Assembly: GCF_009858175.1 (NCBI RefSeq)
Contig: NZ_CP047393.1
Location: 868,001 to 932,000 of the forward strand
Reading direction: 5' to 3'
Length of the DNA stretch: 64,000 nt
From: Pontibacillus sp. HMF3514
GTDB taxonomy: Bacteria > Bacillota > Bacilli > Bacillales > BH030062
Positions 1 to 8,501 of the stretch are shown piece after piece (positions within the stretch are counted from its first letter, which is position 1; the number at the start of each line of letters is the position of its first letter). The notes under the pieces are model-generated. The model saw only the letters and a program-made list of their open reading frames with translations. It was not told the DNA's origin and did not search any database. A program made the translations under genes and the position numbers.

Positions 1-89
1 CATGATTATAACATAATGATTTAGACATGTAGAGTGGAAATATTTTTCAAATATAACCCGTAATAAAGGGAAGTTTAGGAGTGTATTTA

Positions 90-557
90 ATGAAAGCAAA
101 AATGATTGAGAAGCCAAGTTTCACTATTGTAGGAATGAAGTGTGATACGACGATGGAAGAAAAGGATAAGATTATTCCTAAGGTTGTTGATGAATTCCAT
201 ATGAAACGTATGGAAGAGGTAGAGGACAGAATAAATGCTCCAAATGCTTATGGTGTATTTGTCGATCCTCCAAACTGGGATCCTGAAACTGAATCATTTA
301 CGTGGATTACAGCTGTTGAGATAGAAAGTGGAGGCAAGGTTCCAGAAGGCATGATCAGCAAAACGATACCAGCTCATACTTATGCTGCGGTATATTATGA
401 CCCTAAAACGATGACGATGAATCCTTATATTGATCTTCACCGATGGATCAATGAGCAAGGTTATACTCAGATAGAAGGCTTCGGATTTGAAGTACATACT
501 TCATATGAAGGGGCTAACACGCCTTACACACTACATTTACCGGTTCAAAAGGGATAA
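90..557 (+). CDS. GyrI-like / effector-binding domain protein
   Basis: A 155-residue protein resembling the stand-alone GyrI-like (AraC effector-binding, SOUL-like) fold: an N-terminal strand ending in VGMK, a central YGVFVDPP segment and a C-terminal region carrying the ExxF/GFE-type acidic core (IEGFGFEVH). Such proteins bind small hydrophobic ligands; the ligand here is unknown. The ATG at 90 is chosen over an in-frame GTG at 81 because AGGAG at 77-81 sits 8 bases before it and the GTG would lie inside that ribosome binding site. It stands alone, convergent with hit. Family call is by overall pattern, so moderate. Confidence 0.7.
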   Translation: MKAKMIEKPSFTIVGMKCDTTMEEKDKIIPKVVDEFHMKRMEEVEDRINAPNAYGVFVDPPNWDPETESFTWITAVEIESGGKVPEGMISKTIPAHTYAAVYYDPKTMTMNPYIDLHRWINEQGYTQIEGFGFEVHTSYEGANTPYTLHLPVQKG

Positions 558-710
558 GCATTTTAATGAAGGAATGAAACGCTGTGATGGTACGAGAAGC
601 GAGAATTGAAGTAGACTGCAGTTGATTTTAAAAAAAACTTGGTCTTACACCTATGAGTTTGGCTAATGATTATGCTGAAATTAAAATTGTATTGATAAAA
701 TTTTAAAGCA

Positions 711-740
711 AAAATGCTCAGGGATACCTGAGCATTTTGG
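711..740. terminator. Bidirectional terminator between the GyrI-like gene and hit
   Basis: Inverted repeat AAAATGCTCAGG and CCTGAGCATTTT with a 4-base loop, with T-rich flanks on both strands. It directly follows the hit stop codon on the minus strand. Confidence 0.75.
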
Positions 741-1166
741 TTATTTAATATGTTTTCCAATATCGGACGCAATTTGTTGTAGATCTTCTGGGGTGTAGTC
801 ATCACTATGCGTTTCCCATTTAGCACCAAAACCATCATCACTACCATAGCGAGGAATTAGATGGATATGTAAATGGAATACGGATTGACCTGCAGGCTCT
901 TCATTATTGTTTAGAATGTTTAGACCTACGGGTTTATACGTTTCTTTAATGGCATTTGCGATTTTTGGAACGCGTGCAAAAAGGTTTTCAGCCACCTTTT
1001 CGTCAGTACCATAAATGTCTTTTGTGTGCTGTTTAGGAATAACAAGAGTGTGTCCCTTGGTTACTTGGCTAATATCGAGGAATGCATATACGTGTTCATC
1101 TTCATAAACTTTCGCAGAAGGAATTTCTCCGTCGATAATTTTACAAAAAATACAATCTTGGCTCAT
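741..1166 (-). CDS. hit: HIT-family nucleotide-binding protein
   Basis: A 141-residue histidine triad protein of the HinT branch, which hydrolyses adenosine phosphoramidates and related nucleotides in the cytoplasm. The active site HLHIHLIPR (H-x-H-x-H) is near residue 100, and an N-terminal CIFCKII gives the CxxC zinc pair. The start at 1166 has GGAGG 7 bases upstream; longer in-frame extensions lack a ribosome site and run through the promoter. As in B. subtilis it lies divergent to ecsA, but here more than 900 bp of non-coding sequence separates them. Confidence 0.92.
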   Translation of the reverse strand: MSQDCIFCKIIDGEIPSAKVYEDEHVYAFLDISQVTKGHTLVIPKQHTKDIYGTDEKVAENLFARVPKIANAIKETYKPVGLNILNNNEEPAGQSVFHLHIHLIPRYGSDDGFGAKWETHSDDYTPEDLQQIASDIGKHIK

Positions 1167-1197
1167 GTGAATCCTCCATTCGATTTTGATTAATCTT

Positions 1198-1226
1198 ATC
1201 GTACCAAATAAGAGAGGCTTATCCAA
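1198..1226 (-). promoter_or_regulatory. Candidate sigma-A promoter of hit
   Basis: On the minus strand TTGGAT (-35) and TACGAT (-10) are 17 bases apart, about 30 bases before the hit start codon. Confidence 0.5.
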
Positions 1227-1271
1227 AGTGAAAGCAAGAATTTTTGAGGCTTTCAGCAAAGTAATCATAAT

Positions 1272-1434
1272 AAAATAATAAAAGGCAAAGCACTTCCGAA
1301 GAAGTACTTTGCCGAAGAAGGCGAGAGTAAGTTGTCGGTGTATCTAAATGGATACATTGGGGACTACTCTGACATGCGTGGGGTCGCCACTATGTTTGAA
1401 TCAGCGGTAAGCGATTCAAAAATCATGCACAGAG
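1272..1434 (-). ncRNA. Candidate small RNA upstream of hit
   Basis: On the minus strand a TATAAT hexamer (1441-1446) is followed after about 130 bases by a stem GGCAAAGTACTTC/GAAGTGCTTTGCC (1284-1313) and a T-rich run, as in an intrinsic terminator. Between them are further short inverted repeats (GAATC/GATTC, GGCGA/CTCGCC) and no credible reading frame. hit has its own promoter downstream of this terminator, so the transcript would be independent. The -35 element is poor (best is TAGACA, at 20 bases). No Rfam family was recognised. Confidence 0.35.
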
Positions 1435-1700
1435 TGCGCTATTATACCTGCTGTCAACACCTCATTTGTCTAAGAAAATGTGTGTGTTTCAACCTCAAAC
1501 CTAATGGTGGAGATCTAAATCAGCATGGTCTTTCACTGACACCTCATTTCGATTTTTAAGCCTAAACTTAAGAACTTCAAGGGTCGTTCAGTGATCGGTA
1601 ACGACAAATTACTCTGTTGCCTTCAAGAGTTATATTGCACAAAATCATAAGATACTATGCGGATTTTTTATAGGAGTTGTATTTAATCCTTATTCCGTTA

Positions 1701-2006
1701 TATGGCAGTTATCTTGAATAAGCTGGTGCGGGATGGTTCCGTTACGTTTATGCAGTTCGGCGGGCAGTGGTCTCTTGGGAAGGGACAGTAATCCCTCGGG
1801 TAGGCGACGGAATCGCTCGGGTAGGTGACGGAATCGCTCGGGTAGGTGACGGAATCGCTCGGGTAAGCGACGGAATCGCTCGGGTAGGCGACGGAATCGC
1901 TTGGGTAAGCGACGGAATCGCTCGGGTAGGCGATGGAATCGCTTGGGTAGCCGATGAAAAGCTCGTATTATCTCGAATCCAAGTCTTCCAAATAAGGGGG
2001 CTTAAA
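1701..2006 (-). repeat. Dispersed repeat, copy R1 (tandem-array type)
   Basis: Read on the minus strand it begins AAGCCCCCTTATTTGGAAG and ends TTCAAGATAACTGCCATA, the same termini as copies R2, R3 and R4. About 60 bp on the left and 90 bp on the right are nearly identical to R2. The core is about eight 21-bp units (1790-1956). It fills most of the gap between the hit side and the ecsA promoter. Open frames through it arise only because the unit length is a multiple of three. Confidence 0.85.
1790..1956 (+). repeat. Tandem array, 21-bp unit, about 8 copies
   Basis: Unit GGAATCGCTCGGGTAGGYGAC repeats head to tail with changes mainly at three positions (C/T in CTCGGG, GTAGG/GTAAG, GYGAC). This is the core of repeat copy R1; the same unit, inverted, forms the core of R2. 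Confidence 0.9.
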
Positions 2007-2079
2007 ATAGAAGATATATAATCTCCAACAGTGAAAACGAGCTTTTCCATGTCGATTGATGTCTTTTCTTGGTTTTGCT

Positions 2080-2108
2080 TTGTTAAAGTGTAAGGAGAAT
2101 GATAAAAT
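2080..2108 (+). promoter_or_regulatory. Candidate promoter of ecsA
   Basis: TTGTTA and TAAAAT are 17 bases apart, with TGA immediately before the -10 (extended -10). It lies 35 bases before the ecsA start and just outside repeat R1. Confidence 0.55.
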
Positions 2109-2143
2109 TTGAAAGAGCGAAGCATGAAGAGAGGGATACTTGT

Positions 2144-2884
2144 ATGAGTGCATTATTACATATTAAAGATCTAGTTGGTGGCTATACACATAAGAACGTT
2201 TTACATGGCATTTCATTTGATATCCAACCCGGTGAAATTGTTGGGTTAATCGGTCTTAATGGGGCAGGGAAAAGTACAACCATTAAGCATGTTATTGGAT
2301 TAATGCAACAAAAGCAGGGAGAAGTGCTCATTGATGGGCAATCTTTTCAAGATAACCCTGAAGCATACCGCGGGAAATTTTCTTATATTCCAGAGATGCC
2401 TGTATTATATGACGAGTTAACATTAGAAGAGCATCTCCGATTAACGGCGATGGCATATGGATTATCAGAAGATGTATTCAAACAACGTCTTCAACCATTA
2501 TTAAAAGAATTTCGAATGGAGAAAAAATTAAATTGGTTCCCTGTGCATTTTTCGAAAGGAATGCGTCAAAAAGTTATGATCATGTGTGCCTTTTTAGTGG
2601 AACCATCCTTATATATTGTGGATGAACCGTTTGTTGGATTAGATCCATTAGGCATTCAGTCTTACTTACAACTAATGAATGATATGAAAGCGCAAGGTGC
2701 AGGGGTATTAATGTCTACACATATCTTAGCAACAGCTGAACGGTATTGTGATCGTTTTGTAATCATTCATGAAGGAGAAGTTCGTGCAAAAGGAACATTA
2801 GAAGAACTTCGAGCATCATTCCAAATGCCAGATGCAACGTTGGATGACCTTTACGTCCAACTAACAAAGGAAGATGATCAATGA
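2144..2884 (+). CDS. ecsA: ABC transporter ATP-binding protein EcsA
   Basis: A 246-residue ATPase. Walker A GLNGAGKST is near residue 40, the signature is a variant (FSKGMRQK) near 140, and Walker B YIVDEPFVGLDP is near 160, followed by the switch histidine in STHI. In B. subtilis the Ecs transporter affects protein secretion, the intramembrane protease RasP, competence and sporulation. ATG at 2144 has GAGAGGG upstream. The stop overlaps the ecsB start by 4 bases (ATGA), showing translational coupling. Neighbours hit, ecsB, ecsC and yhaA match the B. subtilis order, which makes the identification firm. Confidence 0.95.
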   Translation: MSALLHIKDLVGGYTHKNVLHGISFDIQPGEIVGLIGLNGAGKSTTIKHVIGLMQQKQGEVLIDGQSFQDNPEAYRGKFSYIPEMPVLYDELTLEEHLRLTAMAYGLSEDVFKQRLQPLLKEFRMEKKLNWFPVHFSKGMRQKVMIMCAFLVEPSLYIVDEPFVGLDPLGIQSYLQLMNDMKAQGAGVLMSTHILATAERYCDRFVIIHEGEVRAKGTLEELRASFQMPDATLDDLYVQLTKEDDQ

Positions 2885-4098
2885 TTAACGCAAGAACACT
2901 CTGGAGAGATCGGCTTCAGAATCATGCCAAAGAGATGAACCGATACTTACGTTTAATGTTTAATGATCATTTTTCGTTTGCGATGTTTTTCTTTTTAGTT
3001 GGAATGGCCTATGTGTATCAACAATGGTTAAGTTCTTTGCCAGAAGATTTTCCAACAGCTTGGCTTATGGCTATCGTTTTTGGATTGGTCATAGCCTATA
3101 GTCCTGTTCGCACACTGTTAAAAGAAGCCGATCTGGTTTTCTTACTACCTGCTGAATCACAGCTTGGGCCATTTTTCCGAAATGGATGGTTATATAGTTT
3201 TTTCACGCAAGTCTTTTACTTATTTTTTATTGTTGTAGCATTCGGGCCACTTTATTTCACATCGTTCCCAGAGCGCAGCATAACCGAATACGTTTTGTTT
3301 TGCGTGGTTCTGGTCGTTTTTAAGGCTTGGAATCTGCTTGCCCATTGGTGGGAAGTAAATAGCCGCATGAGATACAGTGGATATCTGGACACTATCTTTC
3401 GTATTGTTCTTAATACCTTAACGTTTTATTTCATTGTGGTTGGTGATGCGCTTTTATTTGCGGCAATAACTACGGTCTTATTCTTTGGCGTTATGATGTA
3501 TGATTACACGCTAGCGAAAAAACGACGTGGAATTGCATGGGATGTATTAATTGAAAAAGAATCAGCTCGCATGCAAGCATTTTATCGAATTGCCAATCTC
3601 TTTACTGATGTGCCCCATCTTAAGAAAACTATTAAAAAGCGCCATTGGCTTGTCCGCTTATTAAAAGAGCCAATTTCACATGCGTCTGGAAATAGTTATG
3701 ATTATCTGTATCGGATCACATTTGTTCGAAGTAGTGATTATTTAGGGATGTATCTTCGACTGCTTGTCATAGCAGGAGCGCTAGTCTATTACGTTCCAAA
3801 TATATGGGTGAAGTTAGGGTTTGCTTTCTTATTTCTTTATTTAAGTGGTTTTCAGATGATGACGCTTTGGCAACACCACCGCCACTTAGACTGGCTTGAG
3901 CTTTATCCTGTTCCTTTAGAGCAAAGGAAGAGCGCGCTTTTAAAATGGCTATTCCAATTGTTATTATTCAAAACCTTTGTATTAGGTGTAGTCTTCCTGT
4001 TCCTATGGAATTTGTTAGGGCTAGCTTTCGTATGGATTGGTGGAGCATTGTTAAGCTATGTGCTCGTTTACAAGTATTTATCCAAAAGACTGACGTAA
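2881..4098 (+). CDS. ecsB: ABC transporter permease EcsB
   Basis: A 405-residue integral membrane protein with several clusters of hydrophobic segments (about residues 30-75, 100-180, 290-350 and 370-395), the membrane partner of EcsA. Length and the MINARTLWRDRL start resemble B. subtilis EcsB (about 408 residues). It overlaps ecsA by 4 bases. A hairpin after its stop separates it from ecsC. Confidence 0.93.
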   Translation: MINARTLWRDRLQNHAKEMNRYLRLMFNDHFSFAMFFFLVGMAYVYQQWLSSLPEDFPTAWLMAIVFGLVIAYSPVRTLLKEADLVFLLPAESQLGPFFRNGWLYSFFTQVFYLFFIVVAFGPLYFTSFPERSITEYVLFCVVLVVFKAWNLLAHWWEVNSRMRYSGYLDTIFRIVLNTLTFYFIVVGDALLFAAITTVLFFGVMMYDYTLAKKRRGIAWDVLIEKESARMQAFYRIANLFTDVPHLKKTIKKRHWLVRLLKEPISHASGNSYDYLYRITFVRSSDYLGMYLRLLVIAGALVYYVPNIWVKLGFAFLFLYLSGFQMMTLWQHHRHLDWLELYPVPLEQRKSALLKWLFQLLLFKTFVLGVVFLFLWNLLGLAFVWIGGALLSYVLVYKYLSKRLT

Positions 4099-4105
4099 TG
4101 GAACT

Positions 4106-4130
4106 CCCCTCGAGTAAATGGCTTGAGGGG
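4106..4130 (+). terminator. Hairpin between ecsB and ecsC, probable weak terminator
   Basis: CCCCTCGAG pairs with CTTGAGGGG (one G-T wobble) across a 7-base loop and is followed by ATTCTTGT, a poor T-run. It probably attenuates rather than ends transcription into ecsC. Confidence 0.45.
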
Positions 4131-4158
4131 ATTCTTGTATAGAGAAGGAGTGCTGAGG

Positions 4159-4875
4159 ATGTTGGAAACAACGTATAATGACAAAGCTTTACGGGAAGCA
4201 AAGCGTTGGGTAAAGCAAATGGAAAAGCGTTCTTCGTTATTACAACGTACATCGAAACGTATGCAAACAGCTGTAAATAAAAAAATACCTGATCGTGTGC
4301 ATGCTGTTGTAACAGATAGTATTAAGCGAATGATTGAGCTATCTTTGACAAGTTCTCATTATATTTATCCGATTGAAGTAGATCCATCTTGGTCTTTAAA
4401 AGAAAGAGAAGAGGCTGTAAAAGAAAGGCTTACGCAATATAAACGAACAGCTGCACTTGAAGGTGCTGGTACAGGAGCTGGTGGCATTCTTCTGGGGATG
4501 GCTGACTTTCCTTTACTGCTCTCTATAAAAATGAAATTTCTATTTGATGTTGGTCGAATTTATGGGTATGATGTTCGAAAATATGAAGAGCGTATGTACT
4601 TATTACACTTGTTTATTTTAGCTTTTTCAAGCGATGAGAAGAGACAAAGTGTATTAAAAACCGTACTGGACTGGGAAGAAAATAAGGAAGAGTGGCGTGA
4701 AGTAGATTGGAAAACACTACAGCTTGAATATCGTGACTCCATTGATTTTGCTAAAGTTCTTCAACTCATTCCAGGTTTAGGCGCTATTGTAGGTGCTGTG
4801 GCTAATTTTCATTTTTTAGAAAAACTAGGTGAGACAGCTACTAATGCGTATCGATTAAGAATATTGGATAAATAA
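4159..4875 (+). CDS. ecsC: EcsC family protein
   Basis: A 238-residue protein of the EcsC family, found with Ecs transporters; its biochemical role is not established. Visible features are a basic N-terminal helix region, a glycine-rich hydrophobic stretch EGAGTGAGGILLGMADFPLLLSI-type near residues 105-130 and a second hydrophobic IPGLGAIVGAVANF near 205-220, suggesting membrane association. Start ATG 4159 follows GAAGGAG by 8 bases. It ends at a strong terminator shared with the convergent amidohydrolase. Confidence 0.88.
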   Translation: MLETTYNDKALREAKRWVKQMEKRSSLLQRTSKRMQTAVNKKIPDRVHAVVTDSIKRMIELSLTSSHYIYPIEVDPSWSLKEREEAVKERLTQYKRTAALEGAGTGAGGILLGMADFPLLLSIKMKFLFDVGRIYGYDVRKYEERMYLLHLFILAFSSDEKRQSVLKTVLDWEENKEEWREVDWKTLQLEYRDSIDFAKVLQLIPGLGAIVGAVANFHFLEKLGETATNAYRLRILDK

Positions 4876-4876
4876 A

Positions 4877-4906
4877 AGCCACTTTGAGGATGTCAAAGTG
4901 GCTTTA
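4877..4906. terminator. Bidirectional terminator, ecsC / amidohydrolase
   Basis: AAAGCCACTTTGA and TCAAAGTGGCTTT form a perfect stem with a 5-base loop between two convergent genes. Confidence 0.8.
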
Positions 4907-4911
4907 GTTAA

Positions 4912-6087
4912 TTATTGGTGTTTATTTTGATATTCAAGAAAGCTACTAAATAATGTTTTTGCGGCAATAGGTAATGCGCGTTCATCGAAATCAAATTTTG
5001 GATGGTGATGAGCGTATACATGACCTTCTTTTTGAGCGCCAGTAAAGTAATAGGCACCTGGCTTTTCTAAAAGGTAATAAGAGAAGTCCTCACCGGTCAT
5101 AACAGGTGATACAAACTGTGCCTTTTCTACACCTGGTGTTTGGGATGCAGCATCTAACACTAATTGTGCTTCTGCTTTATGATTGATAATGGGTGGGTAA
5201 CCTCTATTGTATTGGAAATCATAATCAGCTTCATGAGCTGTACAAGCTCCTTTGATTTGATTTTCCATTTCTTTAATGACGGTTTCTTGAATATCTTGAC
5301 CGAACGTTCGAACGGTCCCTGTTATTTTAGCCGTATCAGCAATAACATTAAAGGCTTTTCCAGCTTCAAAAGTCCCTACAGTAACCACAGCTGATCGAAG
5401 TGGATCGATTTTACGACTCACAATTTGCTGGAGTGATGTAACTAGTTGTGATGCGATTAGAATAGAGTCTTTTGTTTGATGTGGGATCGCACCATGTCCA
5501 CCTTTTCCTTGAATCGTGATCTCAAAAGCATCGGCTCCAGCGAAAAATGCTTCAGGAGCAGTTTCAATTGTGCCAACTTCCGTGCTAATCCATAAATGGG
5601 TTCCAAACACGGCATCTACACCTTCTAATGCCCCGTCTTCAATCATTGGTTTCGCTCCACCGGGGGTGAACTCTTCAGCATGTTGATGGAGAAAGACAAT
5701 GGTTCCTGGAATATCATCTTTATATGGAAGAAGGGCTTTTGCTAAGCATAATAAAGCGGCTGTGTGACCATCATGACCGCAGGCGTGCATAACACCTGGA
5801 ACAGTAGATTTATAAGGGACATCCTTTTCATCTTGAATAGGTAAGGCATCAAAATCTGCTCGTAATGCGATGGTTTTGCCTGGTTTTCCACCTTCGAGAG
5901 TGGCAACAACCCCATTACCTCCGACATTCGCTCGATAAGGGATTCCTAACTCTTCATATTGGTTCGCAATATATTTTGCGGTTTCCGTCTCTTGGAAGGA
6001 AAGCTCTGGATGTTGGTGTAAGTAACGACGAATATGTACCATTTCATCAAAATAGCTATCAATTTCTTGATATATCTTTTCCCACAT
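4912..6087 (-). CDS. yhaA: M20 family amidohydrolase (YhaA-like)
   Basis: A 391-residue zinc amidohydrolase of the M20D (N-acyl amino acid / hippurate hydrolase) group. Metal motifs seen are MHACGHDGHTA near residue 98, QHAEE near 135, THLW near 165 and the C-terminal HHPKFDFDE. The lid domain lies around 175-290. Substrate cannot be read from sequence; the group removes N-acyl groups from amino acids. ATG at 6087 is preceded by AGGAGG at 7 bases; an alternative start at 6105 would lie upstream of this site. Convergent with ecsC, as in B. subtilis. Confidence 0.9.
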   Translation of the reverse strand: MWEKIYQEIDSYFDEMVHIRRYLHQHPELSFQETETAKYIANQYEELGIPYRANVGGNGVVATLEGGKPGKTIALRADFDALPIQDEKDVPYKSTVPGVMHACGHDGHTAALLCLAKALLPYKDDIPGTIVFLHQHAEEFTPGGAKPMIEDGALEGVDAVFGTHLWISTEVGTIETAPEAFFAGADAFEITIQGKGGHGAIPHQTKDSILIASQLVTSLQQIVSRKIDPLRSAVVTVGTFEAGKAFNVIADTAKITGTVRTFGQDIQETVIKEMENQIKGACTAHEADYDFQYNRGYPPIINHKAEAQLVLDAASQTPGVEKAQFVSPVMTGEDFSYYLLEKPGAYYFTGAQKEGHVYAHHHPKFDFDERALPIAAKTLFSSFLEYQNKHQ

Positions 6088-6156
6088 AATGGATCCTCCT
6101 CTCACTTTGGTTTATTATAACAAAGTTATACCGTGATCGTACTTATTTAAAATTGA

Positions 6157-6184
6157 AAAACCTCCACTTATTGTGGAGGTTTTT
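6157..6184 (-). terminator. Terminator of the ferritin-like gene
   Basis: AAACCTCCAC and GTGGAGGTTT around a 5-base loop, with T-runs on both strands. It separates the ferritin-like transcript from yhaA. Confidence 0.75.
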
Positions 6185-6199
6185 GTTCGAAATTGTAGC

Positions 6200-6354
6200 T
6201 CATAGATGTCTAGCTCCAGCGCCCAGCAATGAAGGGACTTCCCTCGCCTCCGTTCGATAAGTCAACATCAAATTGCTTCACAATTTGTGTTTCCTTTATC
6301 TCACTACGGGCTCAGTCCAGTCCCTTCGTTGCTAAACGGGCGCTTGCGCCTTTC
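6200..6354. repeat. GCGCC/GGGCGC-bounded intergenic repeat, copy 1
   Basis: Left end TAGCTCCAGCGCCCAGCAA and right end GTTGCTAAACGGGCGCTTGCGCC are imperfect inverted repeats. The interior has ATAAGTCAACATC and GTGTTTCCTTTA, which recur in the copy at 59890-60240. The right end stops at the stop codon of the ferritin-like gene. Repeats with these ends are, from memory, common in Bacillaceae; function unknown. Confidence 0.75.
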
Positions 6355-6789
6355 TTATTGTAAGCGTGGGTCAGCAAGAAGGCGTTCCATTTCTTCCATA
6401 TGACCTGTTTCATCAGCGATCATATCATCAAGTTTAACAACTAGCTCTGTTAAACCTAGCTCTTCTGCTTGCTCCTTACGCGTTTCATAACGTTTGATTG
6501 TATCTTCTTCAGCTCGTTTAGCTTCTTCAAGCATTTCTTTTACATCAGTAAGTTGTTTAACTTCAGCTGGTTTTGTAGTTGGTGTGCCACCTAATGTTTT
6601 AATCTTTTCAGCTAAGTACAGAGCGTGACCCTGTTCATCACCAATTTCACTTTCGAAAAACGGTTTTAAAATCTGATAATAGAGTCCCTGTACCACAGCG
6701 GCATTGTACGTGTACATAATACTTGCTGCATACTCATGTGCAAGATCTTCGTTTAAACCATCAATAAGTTCTTTGCGTTTTGCATCCAT
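6355..6789 (-). CDS. Ferritin-like (bacterioferritin-type) di-iron protein
   Basis: A 144-residue four-helix protein with the di-iron ligand pattern: E in LAHEYAAS near residue 19, ExxH-type DEQGH near 55, E in EEDTIKRYE near 97 and DETGH near 128. This fits iron storage or peroxide detoxification of the bacterioferritin/Dps-like superfamily; no haem-binding methionine was assigned. ATG at 6789 follows GAGGTG; an upstream GTG lies inside that site. Its stop is immediately next to the right end of a dispersed repeat. Confidence 0.82.
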   Translation of the reverse strand: MDAKRKELIDGLNEDLAHEYAASIMYTYNAAVVQGLYYQILKPFFESEIGDEQGHALYLAEKIKTLGGTPTTKPAEVKQLTDVKEMLEEAKRAEEDTIKRYETRKEQAEELGLTELVVKLDDMIADETGHMEEMERLLADPRLQ

Positions 6790-6905
6790 TTGTATCACCT
6801 CGTTTAAATTGATTGCACATAAAATAAATTTCCCTTAATAAAAAAATCTAAACATTTACAATTTGAGACTGTACAATAAAGTAGTTGAAAGGAGAGTGGG
6901 GGATT

Positions 6906-7565
6906 ATGGGTGAAAAACCAACAGCAAAAACGATACATGTAATAATCTTTTTCAGCACTTTTGCAATAGGGATTGCCAGTTTATTAACGATGCAAGTAGT
7001 GACAGAGACAATACCGTCTCTCGATATATGGGCAAGAGAATTGAGAAGTGGGTGGGGGAACACCTCTCTGTACACTTTTTTCGAAGATGTTACAGTACTA
7101 GGATCTAGCGCATTTTTAGCTCCGTTCACACTCATAATGGCAGTTTGGTTATGGTGGCGTAAAAAAGATCTATTTGCCTCTATCGTATTATTAATAGGTG
7201 TCATAGGAACCTACGCAATAAATAAGGGCATAAAGTTTGCTGTTCAACGCAGTCGTCCTGATTGGAGTGGTGCAATTGAAACCGATGGCTTCAGTTATCC
7301 AAGCGGCGGAGCAATGTTGTCGTTACTTTGTTTTGCATTAGTTACGTATTTTCTGATTCTACATGCTCAAAAAGCATGGAGTAAGGTGATTTTATTCGTT
7401 ATCACTTTCACAGCTATTGTATTGACTGGGTTCAGTCGGTATTTGCTTGGAGCTCATTATTTAACAGATGTTATTGCTGGCTTTTCATTTGGTTTCATTT
7501 GTTTAAGTGTTCTTATAGGACTTTATCATAGGTTTTCCAACCAAAACATTGCTTCCTCAGACTAG
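6906..7565 (+). CDS. PAP2 family membrane phosphatase
   Basis: A 219-residue six-helix membrane protein of the PAP2 superfamily, which dephosphorylates lipid phosphates such as undecaprenyl or phosphatidylglycerol phosphates at the outer face of the membrane. Motif 1 KFAVQRSRP (near 108) and motif 3 SRYLLGAHYLTD (near 177) are intact. Motif 2 reads PSGGAM where the family usually has PSGHA, so the proton-donor histidine is replaced by glycine. ATG 6906 was preferred over TTG 6885, which has no ribosome site. Activity is uncertain because of the motif 2 change. Confidence 0.85.
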   Translation: MGEKPTAKTIHVIIFFSTFAIGIASLLTMQVVTETIPSLDIWARELRSGWGNTSLYTFFEDVTVLGSSAFLAPFTLIMAVWLWWRKKDLFASIVLLIGVIGTYAINKGIKFAVQRSRPDWSGAIETDGFSYPSGGAMLSLLCFALVTYFLILHAQKAWSKVILFVITFTAIVLTGFSRYLLGAHYLTDVIAGFSFGFICLSVLIGLYHRFSNQNIASSD

Positions 7566-7595
7566 AGGCGGATATGAAAACCATCCAGGGGTCGT

Positions 7596-7623
7596 TTTGG
7601 AGAAATAGCATGTTTCATATAAT
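7596..7623 (+). promoter_or_regulatory. Candidate promoter of liaFSR
   Basis: TTTGGA and a perfect TATAAT are 16 bases apart, about 87 bases before liaF. A 6-bp inverted pair CCTGAG/CTCAGG (about 7656-7690) lies between promoter and gene. No typical LiaR box was recognised. Confidence 0.4.
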
Positions 7624-7709
7624 AAGATTAAGCAAGAAAAAGAAGGAATATTTCCCTGAGTATCTAATTTATATAGGATAGGGCTCAGGTATATAAAGGG
7701 TGATGAGAC

Positions 7710-8492
7710 ATGAGAAACTTCAGTGTATCGAAAATTGTTGTCGCTTTCGTCTTTATAGCGATTGGTGTATTTCTAATATTGGCGAATCTTGACGTTATTT
7801 CCCTGGAAATGAATGATGCGTTTATTTTCATTTATCCATTGTTATTTGTTCTCATAGGGTTGAAGTTAGTTTTTGATGGGATAAGAGGAGACGGTGACGG
7901 ATGGCCTGTGGGTGCTTTCTTGGTCGTATTCGGAGGTCTTCTTATTTTAGACCGCTTTGATATCATCTCTTTTCAATTCGGAGATATTTGGAGTTTATGG
8001 CCAATTATCTTAGTATTCATCGGGATCTCCATGTTTAAGCCGAAAAGAAAATCGAAACATGTGGAGATTACAACAGAAACCGATAATGAAGATGAAGGGG
8101 AAGACCAACCCAAAAAAAATCGTAAGAAAAAGCGTAACTTCACTGTTGGAGACCATAGTTTTAACGAACAAAATTGGAAAGTAGAACCGATGGATTTATG
8201 GAATGCGATCGGAGACTATCATATTGATTTCACAAAAGCATTTATCCCAGAGAAAGATACATCGATTGCGATCTCAGGTGTGATTGGGGATGTAAAGATA
8301 CTGATGCCTGAAAACGTAGCTTTTCGTGTTGATGCTCGGATTAAAACAGGCGACATAAAAGTGTTAGATGAGAAGTCTGAAGGGATTAACCGGAAATTAA
8401 GCTATCAAACGCCTGACTATGATGAAGCAACACGTAAAATAACCTTGGATATTGACTTTAAAATTGGTGATATTCGAGTTGATAAGGTGTAG
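7710..8492 (+). CDS. liaF: LiaF-type envelope-stress regulator (membrane)
   Basis: A 260-residue protein with about four N-terminal membrane helices (residues 8-115), a charged linker rich in K/E (115-145), and a C-terminal soluble beta domain (about 150-260, IGDVKILMPENVAFRVDA) typical of cell-wall-active antibiotic response proteins. In B. subtilis LiaF inhibits the LiaSR two-component system until the cell wall is stressed. It is the first gene of liaF-liaS-liaR, with 8 bases to liaS. No liaIH genes precede it. Confidence 0.92.
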   Translation: MRNFSVSKIVVAFVFIAIGVFLILANLDVISLEMNDAFIFIYPLLFVLIGLKLVFDGIRGDGDGWPVGAFLVVFGGLLILDRFDIISFQFGDIWSLWPIILVFIGISMFKPKRKSKHVEITTETDNEDEGEDQPKKNRKKKRNFTVGDHSFNEQNWKVEPMDLWNAIGDYHIDFTKAFIPEKDTSIAISGVIGDVKILMPENVAFRVDARIKTGDIKVLDEKSEGINRKLSYQTPDYDEATRKITLDIDFKIGDIRVDKV

Positions 8493-8501
8493 GTGAGAGA
8501 G

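Noticed and set aside
1332-1559. 75-residue frame between hit and ecsA
   Set aside because: No ribosome site, Cys/His-rich random-looking composition, and overlap with a possible minus-strand RNA.
1790-1956. CRISPR array
   Set aside because: Units are contiguous 21-bp repeats with no unique spacers, and no cas genes are present.
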